A stretch of DNA of 24,873 bases from CAZJJK01 sp964546285 (lineage in GTDB: Bacteria; Spirochaetota; Spirochaetia; Treponematales; Breznakiellaceae): the NCBI GenBank assembly GCA_964546285.1, contig CAZJJK010000044.1, forward strand, positions 1-24,873, written 5' to 3'. How positions within the stretch are numbered: position 1 is the stretch's first letter; every line of letters starts with the position of its first letter. This document shows, piece by piece, positions 15,558 through 23,761 of this stretch. The translations under genes were made by a program, and so were the position numbers. Below the pieces are notes generated by a model that searched no databases, was not told the origin of the DNA, and saw only the letters and a program-made list of their open reading frames with translations.

Positions 15558-17578
15558 AACAGTACCGCTTTATAATCCATATCCTCGCTATCGCATGGTT
15601 TAGCGTCTACGGCCTTTTAGCTCAAGATATCATCCCCGGAAACGATAGAGCCACCTTGCTAGCGCGGGAGGAATTCCGGCGCGGCGTTCAAGCTTATCAT
15701 CGGTTTTCTTACAATGAGGCTATTTTATCGCTGGAAAAAGCCCTTTCCTATAAAAGCGAGGAAGCGATTATTTTAGATTGGCTGGGCCGCTCTTATTATC
15801 GTTCTGGCTTGGAGAATACAGCGCTAGCCCGTTGGCGCGAAGCCGCGGCTCGCTATGACGCGGACAGCGCGGAAGCGATAGTCTTGGGCGGTAGAATAGA
15901 GGCTGTACGGAACCGCCGCGCTCTAATTTTTGATTTGGAAACGGGCTCTTCTTTTGTGGAAGCCGGACGGTATCCGGGGACTAATGACGATATAACGCTT
16001 TTTCGCCAGCCAAGCGGCGTTTTACCCAATTCAGACGGCTCGGTTTGGGTAGTGGCTTATGGTTCCAATGAGCTTGTCCGCTTGGACGTTAATGGTATAG
16101 TCCGCGCAAGGGTGCGGGGCCCGCTGGTCGGCTTTGACCGACCGTATGATATCGCTCGCTCAAACGATGGCCGGCTATTCGTGTCGGAATATAGGGGTAA
16201 CCGCGTAAGCGTTCTCCGGCCGGACGGCTCATGGCTCGCTTCCTTTGGCACTAAGGGACGCGGAGAAGGCCAATTCGTTGGTCCTCAGAATCTAACGGTA
16301 TCGTCTGACGGCTACCTGTATGTCGTGGACTTTGGAAACAAGCGGGTTCAAAAATTCAGCGGCGATGGAGCTTTTATTTTAAGTTTTGGAGCTAAGGGAA
16401 AGGGTTTTTCAGGCTTTATCGCTCCTACTGGTATCGCGGCGAACGGGGATTCCGTTTTTGTGGCTGACGCGGGCGCTGGTCATATTGCCAGATTTGATCA
16501 GAGCGGCAATTTTATAGCTTTTTTAGCCGAAGAAGGCTTGGAATACCCTGAAAGCTTACGTTTTGATACTATGGGGCGGCTCCTAGTCGCCGATACGACT
16601 CGGATCGTGCTTGTGGACCCGGAAAGCGGCTATCTTCAGGAAATAAGCGATTTAGGCGGCGCCTCGGTGCGTATAGTCAGCGCCGATATTGGCGTGAATG
16701 GCGATATCTTCGCGGCAAATTTCGCGAGCGGCGATATCGAGGTCCTAGCTAAAATCGATGATATAGCCTCCGGCCTTTTTGTTCAGATTGACCGGGTTAT
16801 CAGCGATAAATTTCCTCTTGTCACGGTGGAACTTTCGGTTCAAGACCGTAACCGCCGGCCTATAGTCGGTTTGGAAAACAGGAATTTCGTTCTTAGGGAG
16901 CATACGCTCCCCGTTCAAAACCAGAGCTTTATCGGTTCGGGCGACAGCGCCGCCGACGCCGCTATTGTCGTTTTAGCGGAACGATCTGAACGCACCGCCG
17001 GCTATCGCAGCGCTATAAAAAGCGCCGTGGCGGATCTCGCGGAAAGGGCTGCTATCGCGGCGATCGTGTCAGCCGCGGAACAGCCTTTATTGGACGACAG
17101 GGCCGCCGGCGGTGAGAGCGAGGCGGCTTATGGTCCCTATTGGCGCTTTGATCTTGGCCTCCGTTTAGCGGCGGGGGAGCTTATGTCGCTGAGCAAAAGA
17201 CGCTCTATCGTTTTTATCGGTTCAGGCCGGCTTGGCGACAAAGCCTTTGAGCGGTATGGGGTTTCGGATTTAGCCGCTTATTTGGCTAATAATGGCATCG
17301 TTTTCAATGTAGCGCTTGTCGGCGATGGCCAAGCCGCGACCGAGCTCCTTTATATGTGCGAACAGACCGGCGGCCAGGTACTTAGAGTTTATGATCCGCG
17401 CGGGGTAGCTCCCCTGGTGGAAGCCTTAACAGCCAAAACTATTGGAACGTACAGCCTGAGTTATGTCTCAAGCGCGCCAACGGACTTTGGCCGCGCTTAT
17501 TTGGATTTATCGGCTGAAGCCTATGTGCTTAATCGATCTGGGCGAGACCTATCCGGATATTTCGCTCCCTTGGAATAA
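15554..17578 (+). CDS. Secreted TPR / NHL-repeat / VWA-like protein
   Basis: The 674-residue protein starts with a signal peptide (about 1-24, ending LLAQ). A TPR-like helical region at 37-118 follows, then an NHL six-bladed propeller at about 152-400, with repeats such as RPYDIARSNDGRLFVSEY, GPQNLTVSSDGYLYVVDFGN and APTGIAANGDSVFVADAGAG. A C-terminal region at 467-635 resembles a von Willebrand A domain (core strand AAIVVLAERSER, later SIVFIGSGRL and IVFNVALVG). The metal-coordinating DxSxS of VWA domains is not present. It is expected in the periplasm or at the surface and may act as a protein-interaction hub. Start at 15554 is chosen for the ATGA overlap with the TPR gene and the signal peptide. 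Comparable TPR/NHL proteins occur in treponemes, without known function. Confidence 0.82.
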   Translation: MKQYRFIIHILAIAWFSVYGLLAQDIIPGNDRATLLAREEFRRGVQAYHRFSYNEAILSLEKALSYKSEEAIILDWLGRSYYRSGLENTALARWREAAARYDADSAEAIVLGGRIEAVRNRRALIFDLETGSSFVEAGRYPGTNDDITLFRQPSGVLPNSDGSVWVVAYGSNELVRLDVNGIVRARVRGPLVGFDRPYDIARSNDGRLFVSEYRGNRVSVLRPDGSWLASFGTKGRGEGQFVGPQNLTVSSDGYLYVVDFGNKRVQKFSGDGAFILSFGAKGKGFSGFIAPTGIAANGDSVFVADAGAGHIARFDQSGNFIAFLAEEGLEYPESLRFDTMGRLLVADTTRIVLVDPESGYLQEISDLGGASVRIVSADIGVNGDIFAANFASGDIEVLAKIDDIASGLFVQIDRVISDKFPLVTVELSVQDRNRRPIVGLENRNFVLREHTLPVQNQSFIGSGDSAADAAIVVLAERSERTAGYRSAIKSAVADLAERAAIAAIVSAAEQPLLDDRAAGGESEAAYGPYWRFDLGLRLAAGELMSLSKRRSIVFIGSGRLGDKAFERYGVSDLAAYLANNGIVFNVALVGDGQAATELLYMCEQTGGQVLRVYDPRGVAPLVEALTAKTIGTYSLSYVSSAPTDFGRAYLDLSAEAYVLNRSGRDLSGYFAPLE

Positions 17579-17639
17579 GGATAGCGCGTTACGTTTTTCT
17601 AGATGAGGCTATTTTAACAGCCCTCAAGATTTAAAAATT

Positions 17640-17660
17640 AAAAAAAAACCTGCGGTTTTC
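17640..17660 (-). terminator. Candidate intrinsic terminator for the hydroxyacid dehydrogenase gene
   Basis: On the - strand AAAACC and GGTTTT form a 6-bp stem around GCA, and the T-tract continues for nine T and then ATTTTT. It lies about 12 bases after the dehydrogenase stop. The AT-rich stem is weak, so efficiency is uncertain. The 92-base gap between the two convergent stops holds no other feature except a short GGCT/AGCC foldback at 17608-17623. Confidence 0.45.
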
Positions 17661-17670
17661 GCGCGGAACT

Positions 17671-18645
17671 CTAATACCCTAGGTTTTTATCGACAATATT
17701 CCTAAGTGGCTGTCCGGATCGATCGCGGCTGATGTTTTCAAGAAAAAGACGAAAAGCTATTTTGTCATATGCCGGATGGAAGCCGGCGTAATGGCTGGTA
17801 ATAATAAGGTTTTTCGCTTTCCAAAGAGGAGCATCCGGCGGCAGCGGCTCTTCCGCGCAGACATCCAAAACGGCGCCGGCGATAATATTAGCGTTAAGAG
17901 CTTTTATTAGGGCTTTTTCGTCTGTGGTGCCGCCCCTGCCTATGCTGGCATAAACGGCCGTTTTTTTCATGGACGCGAAAAAAGCGTCGTCAGCGCTCAA
18001 ATTAGTTTCCTCGGTTAGCGGAAGAATATTGAGTACCACGTCGCCGCGGCCTAAAACGCTCCGCGTCGCTTCCGCGCTATAAAGCTCAAGCCGCTTATCG
18101 CTATCCGGGGCGGCTTGGCCTGAGCGACTCACGCCGATAAGCGACATACCAAAGGCTAAGGCGATATCGGCCACTCTTTTCCCTATAGTGCCATACCCCA
18201 GTATCAGCAGGGTTTTACCAGACAGAGTATCCATATCGTCGTAACGCCATTTAAGCCAGTCGCGGCGGCTTTGAGCGGCGAAGGCTTCGGGGAAGTGCCG
18301 ATACCGGGCAATGAGAAGGCCAAATAAATGCTCAGCCATCTGATCGCCATGGATGCCGACGGAATTTGTTAGGGTAAAAGGTTTTTCTATCAGTTTTGGG
18401 AATTTGCGTATCCAATCGGTGCCGGCGTACCAGGAATGAAACCAGCGAAGCCGAGGACAACGCTCCAACAAAGAAGGAGGAAATTCGCCGGCGGCTATGG
18501 TTAATTCATCCATATAAGGCAGAATAGCGTCTTTATCGGGACAAAGACGGATTTGGCTGTTAGGAGAGGCTTCTTTAAGCTGGGTTTCAGCGTTCGCGGG
18601 CAATCGATCCGATGGGAGCGATACGATAATAAGATCCTTGACCAT
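17671..18645 (-). CDS. D-isomer-specific 2-hydroxyacid dehydrogenase
   Basis: The 324-residue product reduces a 2-keto acid (or oxidises a D-2-hydroxyacid) with NAD(P)H. The Rossmann motif LGYGTIG (149-155) is intact, and VSRSG after the second strand (172-176) favours NADPH, as in glyoxylate/hydroxypyruvate reductases. The catalytic set is visible: Arg237 in SIGRGG, an acidic residue at 265-266 in LDVCAEEPLPP, and His285 in TSHYAG. The substrate cannot be told. It is convergent with the NHL operon and divergent from the GH112 gene, 57 bases between starts. The ATG at 18645 has no ribosome-binding site and sits 7 bases after a -10-like box, so a leaderless message is likely. A TTG start 39 bases further upstream would fall in the promoter. 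Confidence 0.88.
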   Translation of the reverse strand: MVKDLIIVSLPSDRLPANAETQLKEASPNSQIRLCPDKDAILPYMDELTIAAGEFPPSLLERCPRLRWFHSWYAGTDWIRKFPKLIEKPFTLTNSVGIHGDQMAEHLFGLLIARYRHFPEAFAAQSRRDWLKWRYDDMDTLSGKTLLILGYGTIGKRVADIALAFGMSLIGVSRSGQAAPDSDKRLELYSAEATRSVLGRGDVVLNILPLTEETNLSADDAFFASMKKTAVYASIGRGGTTDEKALIKALNANIIAGAVLDVCAEEPLPPDAPLWKAKNLIITSHYAGFHPAYDKIAFRLFLENISRDRSGQPLRNIVDKNLGY

Positions 18646-18652
18646 ACATGCT

Positions 18653-18681
18653 ATAGTAGTATAAACGCGGGCTAATGTGAA
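18653..18681 (-). promoter_or_regulatory. Promoter of the hydroxyacid dehydrogenase gene, probably leaderless
   Basis: On the - strand TTCACA (five of six matches to -35) is followed by a 17-base spacer and TACTAT (four of six), then seven bases and the ATG at 18645. The geometry is the same as in front of the first Wzi-like gene. The GH112 gene must be driven from the other strand of the same 57 bases; its ribosome-binding site is GGAGG just before 18703. Confidence 0.5.
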
Positions 18682-18702
18682 CAACTTTTAGCGGAGGCTA
18701 AA

Positions 18703-20907
18703 ATGGAACAATTTGATCTTTCCTCTGGCTCCTTTACGCTGCCAGGCGAGGATGGATATGAGGAGCTCACGCTGCGTCTGGCCGCGCGATGGGGCGCTGA
18801 TTGTATCCGTGATTCCGATGGAACAAGCCTATCTCAAGCCATCCTGAATTCGCCTTTTACCATATATTCAACGCTCTGCCTTGTGAGAGCGGATAACGCC
18901 TGGGCTCTGGCTAACCCAAGCAAAGCCCAGCAGAATTATCTAATGAGTCAAGCGGTCTTATCAAACGGGGGCGATATCGCGATAGATCTTTTATCCGGCT
19001 ATTCCCGTGATCAATTTAGCGTCAATCTAACGGATGATCCCGCCCAATGGTGGCAGGTTTTTGACCGGACTAGTGGTCAGGAAGTATCCCCAAACCTATG
19101 GTCTGTCAGTTCTAACGGGGAAGTCCACATTAGGAAAACGGAACAAGGACATGTTTATACCGTTAACTTTCTGGTTTATCGCCTTTGGGAAGAAATATCG
19201 ATGTATAATCATATCACCAACGGCTGGGGCGACAAAGAACGGCTTATGGCGGTGGACCCGCGTTATCCTGAAACCCAAGCCCATGTCCTAGCCTATTTGG
19301 AAACATGGCTTAAGAATCACCCCGCTACCGGTATCGTTCGTTTTACCTCTCTCTTTTATAATTTCGCCTGGTTCTGGGGCGATAAAAGCGCTCTCCGTTT
19401 TCGGTATAGCGACTGGGGTTCCTATGATTTCGCCGTAAGCCCAAGGGCTTTAGTGGAATTTGAAAAGCGCTATGGCTATAAGCTGAGGTCAGAGGATTTC
19501 GTCAACGCCGGACGGTATAACGCTACACATAATCCGCCTAGCGCCCGTTATCGCGCTTGGATGGATTTTGTAAACGCCTTTGTTGTCGGATTTGGCCGTT
19601 CCTGCGTTGATCTTGTTCATCGCTATGGAAAAAAAGCGTATCTGTTTTACGACGACCATTGGATAGGAACCGAACCTTACGGCGACCGTTTTGGGGACTT
19701 CGCTTTTGACGGCATCATAAAATGCGTTTTCAACGGCTTTGAGGCTCGTGTATGCGCTGGCGTTAAGCATTTCGCCGTTAAGGAATTGCGTTTACATCCC
19801 TACCTTTTCCCGACTGGCTTAAGGGGCGAGGCGACTTTTCAGGAAGGCGGAAATCCAACGGCTGACGCTAAGCTGTTTTGGTCGCGAATAAGGCGAGCTT
19901 TATTAAGAGCGCCGATTGACCGCATCGGTCTTGGCGGCTATCTCCACCTGGTGGAGGGTTTTCCGGATTTTCAAGCCTATATCGCCGAACTGGCTAAGGA
20001 ATTTCGTCTGATTAAAAGTCTTCATTCCCTTGGCCAGCCGTATGTGCTGCCTTTTAAAGTGGGGATTTTGACTTCATGGGGAAAAATTCGTTCCTGGACT
20101 TGTTCCGGGCATCTTCACGAACACCCCGATTTGGAATTGATCCAAGTCTTAGAGTCTTTGTCGGGGCTGCCCTTTGATGTGGAATTTTTATGTTTCGATG
20201 AGCTGCTCAAAGGCTCCATTGATCCTGATATAAAGGTGCTCATCAACGCTGGCCGCGGCGGCGATGCGTGGAGCGGGGGCGCGGTGTGGCGGGATCCTCG
20301 GCTTGTCTCGCTCATATCGGCTTTTGTCGCCGCTGGCGGCGGTCTTATCGGCATAGGCGAACCCTCCGCCGTTGACAAAGCCCCTTTTTATTTCCAGCTT
20401 GCTCCCTTATTTGGGCTTGATAAAGAACTAGGCTTTACGCGCTGTTCCAATAAATTCGTATTTAACCTGGTTCGGGAGCATTTTATCATGAAGGACATGG
20501 AGGGAGAGCCTGATTTTGGCGTTGATGTGAAAGGCCTGTTCGTTTTAGATGAGGCGACTGAGGTTCTCTGTGGATCAGCTCTTTCGCCACGTATAGCCAC
20601 ACGGCGGATCGGCTCCGGCCGAACGGTTTATTTTTCCGGCTTTGTCCATACGTTAGAGAACGCTCGCTTGCTTTATCGCGCTCTCTGTTGGGCCGCCGGA
20701 GCTGAAAAGCGTTTTTCTGAATGGAGCTGCGAGGATTATCGTTTGGATTGCGCGTATTATCCAAAAAGCGAACAAATAGCGGTGATTAACAATACGGATC
20801 AAAGCCTTGTATCACATTTGAGTCAAGCTAACGGTCTTTCTCGGCAGGTTGACCTGCCCCCTTACGGGCTACTGGTTTTGGGTAGAGAGAATAAAGTGTC
20901 GAGCTAA
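18703..20907 (+). CDS. GH112 beta-galactoside phosphorylase (1,3-beta-galactosyl-N-acetylhexosamine phosphorylase family)
   Basis: The 734-residue protein matches the GH112 family over its full length. It begins FTLPGEDGYEELTLRLAARW with ADCIRDSDGT (32-41) and contains RLWEEISMYNHITNGWGDKE (160-179) and the active-site segment YDDHWIGTEPY (316-326), where Asp318 corresponds to the general acid of the Bifidobacterium longum enzyme. The family phosphorolyses galacto-N-biose, lacto-N-biose or galactosyl-rhamnose to galactose-1-phosphate and the second sugar in the cytoplasm. There is no signal peptide. Asn169 keeps the residue of the B. longum enzyme that contacts the acetamido group, which hints at a HexNAc acceptor, but GalRha phosphorylase cannot be excluded. 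A GGAGG site precedes the ATG. No sugar transporter, galT or galE gene lies beside it. Length is normal. Confidence 0.9.
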   Translation: MEQFDLSSGSFTLPGEDGYEELTLRLAARWGADCIRDSDGTSLSQAILNSPFTIYSTLCLVRADNAWALANPSKAQQNYLMSQAVLSNGGDIAIDLLSGYSRDQFSVNLTDDPAQWWQVFDRTSGQEVSPNLWSVSSNGEVHIRKTEQGHVYTVNFLVYRLWEEISMYNHITNGWGDKERLMAVDPRYPETQAHVLAYLETWLKNHPATGIVRFTSLFYNFAWFWGDKSALRFRYSDWGSYDFAVSPRALVEFEKRYGYKLRSEDFVNAGRYNATHNPPSARYRAWMDFVNAFVVGFGRSCVDLVHRYGKKAYLFYDDHWIGTEPYGDRFGDFAFDGIIKCVFNGFEARVCAGVKHFAVKELRLHPYLFPTGLRGEATFQEGGNPTADAKLFWSRIRRALLRAPIDRIGLGGYLHLVEGFPDFQAYIAELAKEFRLIKSLHSLGQPYVLPFKVGILTSWGKIRSWTCSGHLHEHPDLELIQVLESLSGLPFDVEFLCFDELLKGSIDPDIKVLINAGRGGDAWSGGAVWRDPRLVSLISAFVAAGGGLIGIGEPSAVDKAPFYFQLAPLFGLDKELGFTRCSNKFVFNLVREHFIMKDMEGEPDFGVDVKGLFVLDEATEVLCGSALSPRIATRRIGSGRTVYFSGFVHTLENARLLYRALCWAAGAEKRFSEWSCEDYRLDCAYYPKSEQIAVINNTDQSLVSHLSQANGLSRQVDLPPYGLLVLGRENKVSS

Positions 20908-20931
20908 AGGGTCGTTTATAAGCGCATAAGG

Positions 20932-20946
20932 CTGTCGAAATGACAG
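20932..20946 (+). other. Short hairpin after the GH112 gene
   Basis: CTGTC (20932-20936) and GACAG (20942-20946) pair around GAAAT, followed by GGCTTGATTTT. With a 5-bp stem and no real T-run it is only a weak terminator candidate for the upstream gene. Confidence 0.25.
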
Positions 20947-20988
20947 GGCTTGATTTTCACGAAAAACACGTTAGGCTGACTGGGTCTT

Positions 20989-21017
20989 TTGACAAAACGC
21001 CGTATTAAGGCGAGAAT
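20989..21017 (+). promoter_or_regulatory. Promoter of the barrel / transglutaminase-like gene pair
   Basis: A perfect -35 TTGACA (20989-20994), a 17-base spacer and GAGAAT (21012-21017, weak -10) place transcription start near 21024, directly at the stem-loop of 21025-21044. The ribosome-binding site GGGGGAGGGG follows, ending 4 bases before the ATG at 21057. Confidence 0.5.
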
Positions 21018-21024
21018 GGCCTTA

Positions 21025-21044
21025 CCTTTAATTTACATTAAAGG
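21025..21044 (+). promoter_or_regulatory. Perfect leader hairpin next to the ribosome-binding site
   Basis: CCTTTAAT (21025-21032) and ATTAAAGG (21037-21044) form an 8-bp stem with a TTAC loop. The stem would sit at the 5' end of the predicted message and its 3' arm shares two bases with the purine-rich ribosome-binding site. It could protect the message from decay, tune translation, or be an operator. Confidence 0.4.
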
Positions 21045-21056
21045 GGGAGGGGTGAG

Positions 21057-21746
21057 ATGAGGCGTTTGTTTTTCTCGCTGTTTTATATGTTGTGTTCCAT
21101 TGTCGTTTTGTCCGCCGCGGAGCCGGTTTTTTCAGCCAACATAGGCTACGGTTTTGGTTGGACTCAACGAAACGGAAGCGCCTTTGATACCTTCTTATCG
21201 GATCGCGGTCTTGGCGAAATTGACCCGGAAAGACTCTGGCACTGGGATTGGAATTTTGATTTCTCCGTTGACTGGTTCTATTTTTCAATAAAAAACTGCC
21301 ATTCAAGCAATTTCTTATTTGGGGCCTATGGCGATCCTAGGCGAACGGAATTGATCTGGGACGAAGCGGATCTGACGCTTGGCGCTGACGCCGAATTGAC
21401 GGATTTCTGGCAATTGGGAACTGGGCTTGGCGTCGGGCTGTCCTCATATCGATTAATAACATACCCAAGCGCTGATGGCTCTTTTGACGCGGTATACGGA
21501 GCCGGCGGCCTGATGCAGTTGGAAGCGCGTTGGAATTGGATCCCCGTCGCGGAAGCCTGGACGCGTTTTGTTTTCCGTAAGCCGGAAGCTTCTTCGGGGA
21601 CTTTTCTGCGATTAAGCGCCTGGGGCGGCCTCCCTCTGTTTGATACTGTCTGGAAGTTATTTGGCGACAGCGGGATAAGCGATGTGCCTAAGCCGGCGGA
21701 TTGGTTTATCCGCTATACTATATCTTTTGGTACAATAATAGGATGA
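21057..21746 (+). CDS. Small secreted predicted beta-barrel protein, unknown function
   Basis: I do not recognise the family. The 229-residue product has a signal peptide (about 1-20, cleavage near VLSAAEP) and then alternating aromatic strands, rich in Trp, Phe and Tyr (for example WHWDWNFDFSVDWFYFSIKN at 61-80). Regions such as LGTGLGVGLSSYRL and GAGGLMQLEARWNW have the small/aromatic alternation of an outer-membrane barrel. At this size it would be an 8- to 10-strand barrel. It has a very strong ribosome-binding site and an ATGA overlap with the DUF3857/transglutaminase-like gene, so the two are probably made together in the cell envelope. It could also be a periplasmic beta protein. Confidence 0.75.
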   Translation: MRRLFFSLFYMLCSIVVLSAAEPVFSANIGYGFGWTQRNGSAFDTFLSDRGLGEIDPERLWHWDWNFDFSVDWFYFSIKNCHSSNFLFGAYGDPRRTELIWDEADLTLGADAELTDFWQLGTGLGVGLSSYRLITYPSADGSFDAVYGAGGLMQLEARWNWIPVAEAWTRFVFRKPEASSGTFLRLSAWGGLPLFDTVWKLFGDSGISDVPKPADWFIRYTISFGTIIG

Positions 21747-23758
21747 AGCCCTTGTCACTTAAACGCTTAATCGGCGCGTTACTCATCTTTACACCTATTT
21801 TCGCGGCCGCTGAGACTAACATCCCTTTGCTAGAGCCAGGCGCTTGGGTAGAACCTCTGGTTCCCCTTATTGAGAGAGCGCCTCTTTCGCCCAATGGTTT
21901 TCATTACGATCTCATGGATATCCAAGTCAATGTGGAAACCGAGGAAAGCTATATCCATTTCGTCTATACCATGCAGTCAGTGGAAGCCGTTCAGTCCGGC
22001 GCTACGATACAAATCGATTATGATCCGTCGTATTCCTCAGTCACATTACATTATCTACGAAAGTTGCGCGATGGAAAGGTCGACGATCAAACCGATGCCG
22101 ATTTCCGTCCCCTGCGACGCGAACAGGGTTTGGAAGCGTCAGTGTATGACGGGATGGCTTCTTGGGTTAGCTTCGTTAAAAACGTTCAGGTCGGCGATAG
22201 CATTGAATTCGCCTATACGGTTAAGGGGCGCAATCCAATTTTTAACGGCAAATACGCGGATAACTATACCTTTCAGGGCTGGACGCCAGTGGCTGATGTA
22301 CGCTTTCGTTTACTCTATCCCGCGTCTCGGCTTATCCGTTATAGCGGTATTACTGAGAACGACGCGACTTCCCTGATAATTGACGGAGCTGTCGCGGAAT
22401 TACGGGTTTCCCGCAAGGATTTGGCGGCAATACGTTATTTGCCGGATATGCCAGACGGGTATCAAGCGGCTTGGGGGCTTGAACTATCGGAATTCCAGTC
22501 TTGGGCTGAACTATCGGAATGGGGCTCTAGCCTCTATGCCGCTGAACCCGATCATTTGACGCTAAGAAAAGCTGAGGAGCTTACGGCGAAGGCCGCGTCA
22601 TGGGAAGAGCGCGTCCTAGCTCTTCTGGAATTTGTTCAAGATAGCATTCGGTATCTTGGGATTGAGACCGGCGTTTATTCTCATCAGCCGCGTTTACCCG
22701 CTCAGATTCTGTCCAATCTGTACGGCGATTGTAAGGATAAGGCGGTACTATTTTGTGCTTTGGCTAAAGCCATCGGTATAGACGCTTGTCCGGTATTGGT
22801 AAGCGATTGGCGGCAAGAGCTATTGGCCGAGTCTATCGTGTCCCCGCTCGTTTTCAACCATGTTATCGCCATGATTAAAAAGGATGGGAAGCTTTATTTT
22901 GTTGATCCGACGCGCTCGCTTCAGGGCGGCGGCTTAGCTGAACGACATATCGATGATTATCGTTGGGGTTTAGCTCTTGATGGTAAAGCCGATAGTTTAA
23001 TACGTTTGCCGGAACCGCCAATATGGAAGGTCGAGCTGACCGAACGCATTTTCATGGATGATTATTCCGGTAAAGCCAATGTGTCGGCTCTTTTTGTATA
23101 TCGCGGCGGGGCCGCCGATCAGATGCGAGCGTATTTATTAAAAACGCCGACAGCGGATTTGACTAAAGAGTATGGCGAATATTGCCTTAGCCAATACGAT
23201 AGCGGCTCCATTATTTCAGATGCCCGAACCATAGATAATAGAGCGTTGAACGAGATAGGGCTTGAGGTGAAACTGGCGCTGGAGGAGCTCTGGCACAGTG
23301 ATGACGATAAAGAATATTTCTTTGTCAGGCCATATTTTGTTTCAAGTATGTTTGAGCCTCCAGACAGCCAGTCCCGAGACCAGCCCCTGGGTTTGATTCA
23401 TCCCGCCGTCTTTGCCCATAAACAGGTAATACAGTTTCCCGATGAGCGTTATGAGGATAACGAAGACGATACGGTAAAAACCGCGGCCTTCTTGCTTAAA
23501 AAGAGTAGAGTAACGGAGGGACGGCTGGTTACCATTGACTGGCTTTATCAGAGTTTGGCTGATAGGGTAGAAGCGGAGCGTTGGCCGGATTATCTGGACG
23601 AGCTTAAACTGGCAAGTTCTAACGCCGCCCAAATATTTATTAGGGAAGACGACAAAATAGTAAACGAAAAGCCCGATTATTCCATAATCATAGGCTCCGT
23701 CGCGATATCACTTGCTTTATTTTTAATTTCAGCCTTTTCGCTTGGCCGGGATTACTAG
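21743..23758 (+). CDS. Secreted DUF3857 / transglutaminase-like protein
   Basis: The 671-residue product carries an N-terminal signal peptide (about 1-23, cleavage after AAA), a DUF3857 beta domain (about 50-230), and a transglutaminase-like cysteine-protease fold (about 285-395). The catalytic triad is Cys330 in YGDCKDKAVL, His373 in FNHVIAM and Asp388 in YFVDPTRS. A beta-rich stretch and one C-terminal transmembrane helix (about 647-665) follow, so the enzyme is held in a membrane with the catalytic part outside the cytoplasm. Members of this architecture are common in Bacteroidetes and spirochaetes and have no settled substrate; amide hydrolysis or crosslinking of envelope components is possible. 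The start is the ATG at 21743 in an ATGA overlap. Its stop is three bases from the stop of the convergent mutL gene, so no terminator fits between them. Confidence 0.85.
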   Translation: MKPLSLKRLIGALLIFTPIFAAAETNIPLLEPGAWVEPLVPLIERAPLSPNGFHYDLMDIQVNVETEESYIHFVYTMQSVEAVQSGATIQIDYDPSYSSVTLHYLRKLRDGKVDDQTDADFRPLRREQGLEASVYDGMASWVSFVKNVQVGDSIEFAYTVKGRNPIFNGKYADNYTFQGWTPVADVRFRLLYPASRLIRYSGITENDATSLIIDGAVAELRVSRKDLAAIRYLPDMPDGYQAAWGLELSEFQSWAELSEWGSSLYAAEPDHLTLRKAEELTAKAASWEERVLALLEFVQDSIRYLGIETGVYSHQPRLPAQILSNLYGDCKDKAVLFCALAKAIGIDACPVLVSDWRQELLAESIVSPLVFNHVIAMIKKDGKLYFVDPTRSLQGGGLAERHIDDYRWGLALDGKADSLIRLPEPPIWKVELTERIFMDDYSGKANVSALFVYRGGAADQMRAYLLKTPTADLTKEYGEYCLSQYDSGSIISDARTIDNRALNEIGLEVKLALEELWHSDDDKEYFFVRPYFVSSMFEPPDSQSRDQPLGLIHPAVFAHKQVIQFPDERYEDNEDDTVKTAAFLLKKSRVTEGRLVTIDWLYQSLADRVEAERWPDYLDELKLASSNAAQIFIREDDKIVNEKPDYSIIIGSVAISLALFLISAFSLGRDY

Positions 23759-23761
23759 GGG

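Noticed and set aside
14874..17578. Many short overlapping frames on the opposite strand of the large genes.
   Set aside because: They lack recognisable domains and ribosome-binding sites, and the main frames carry clear family motifs.
17606..17642. A faint likeness of the stretch after the NHL gene stop to the repeat core (TTTTAA…GATTT…AAA).
   Set aside because: Needs several gaps and has no good stem. Treated as coincidence in AT-rich DNA.
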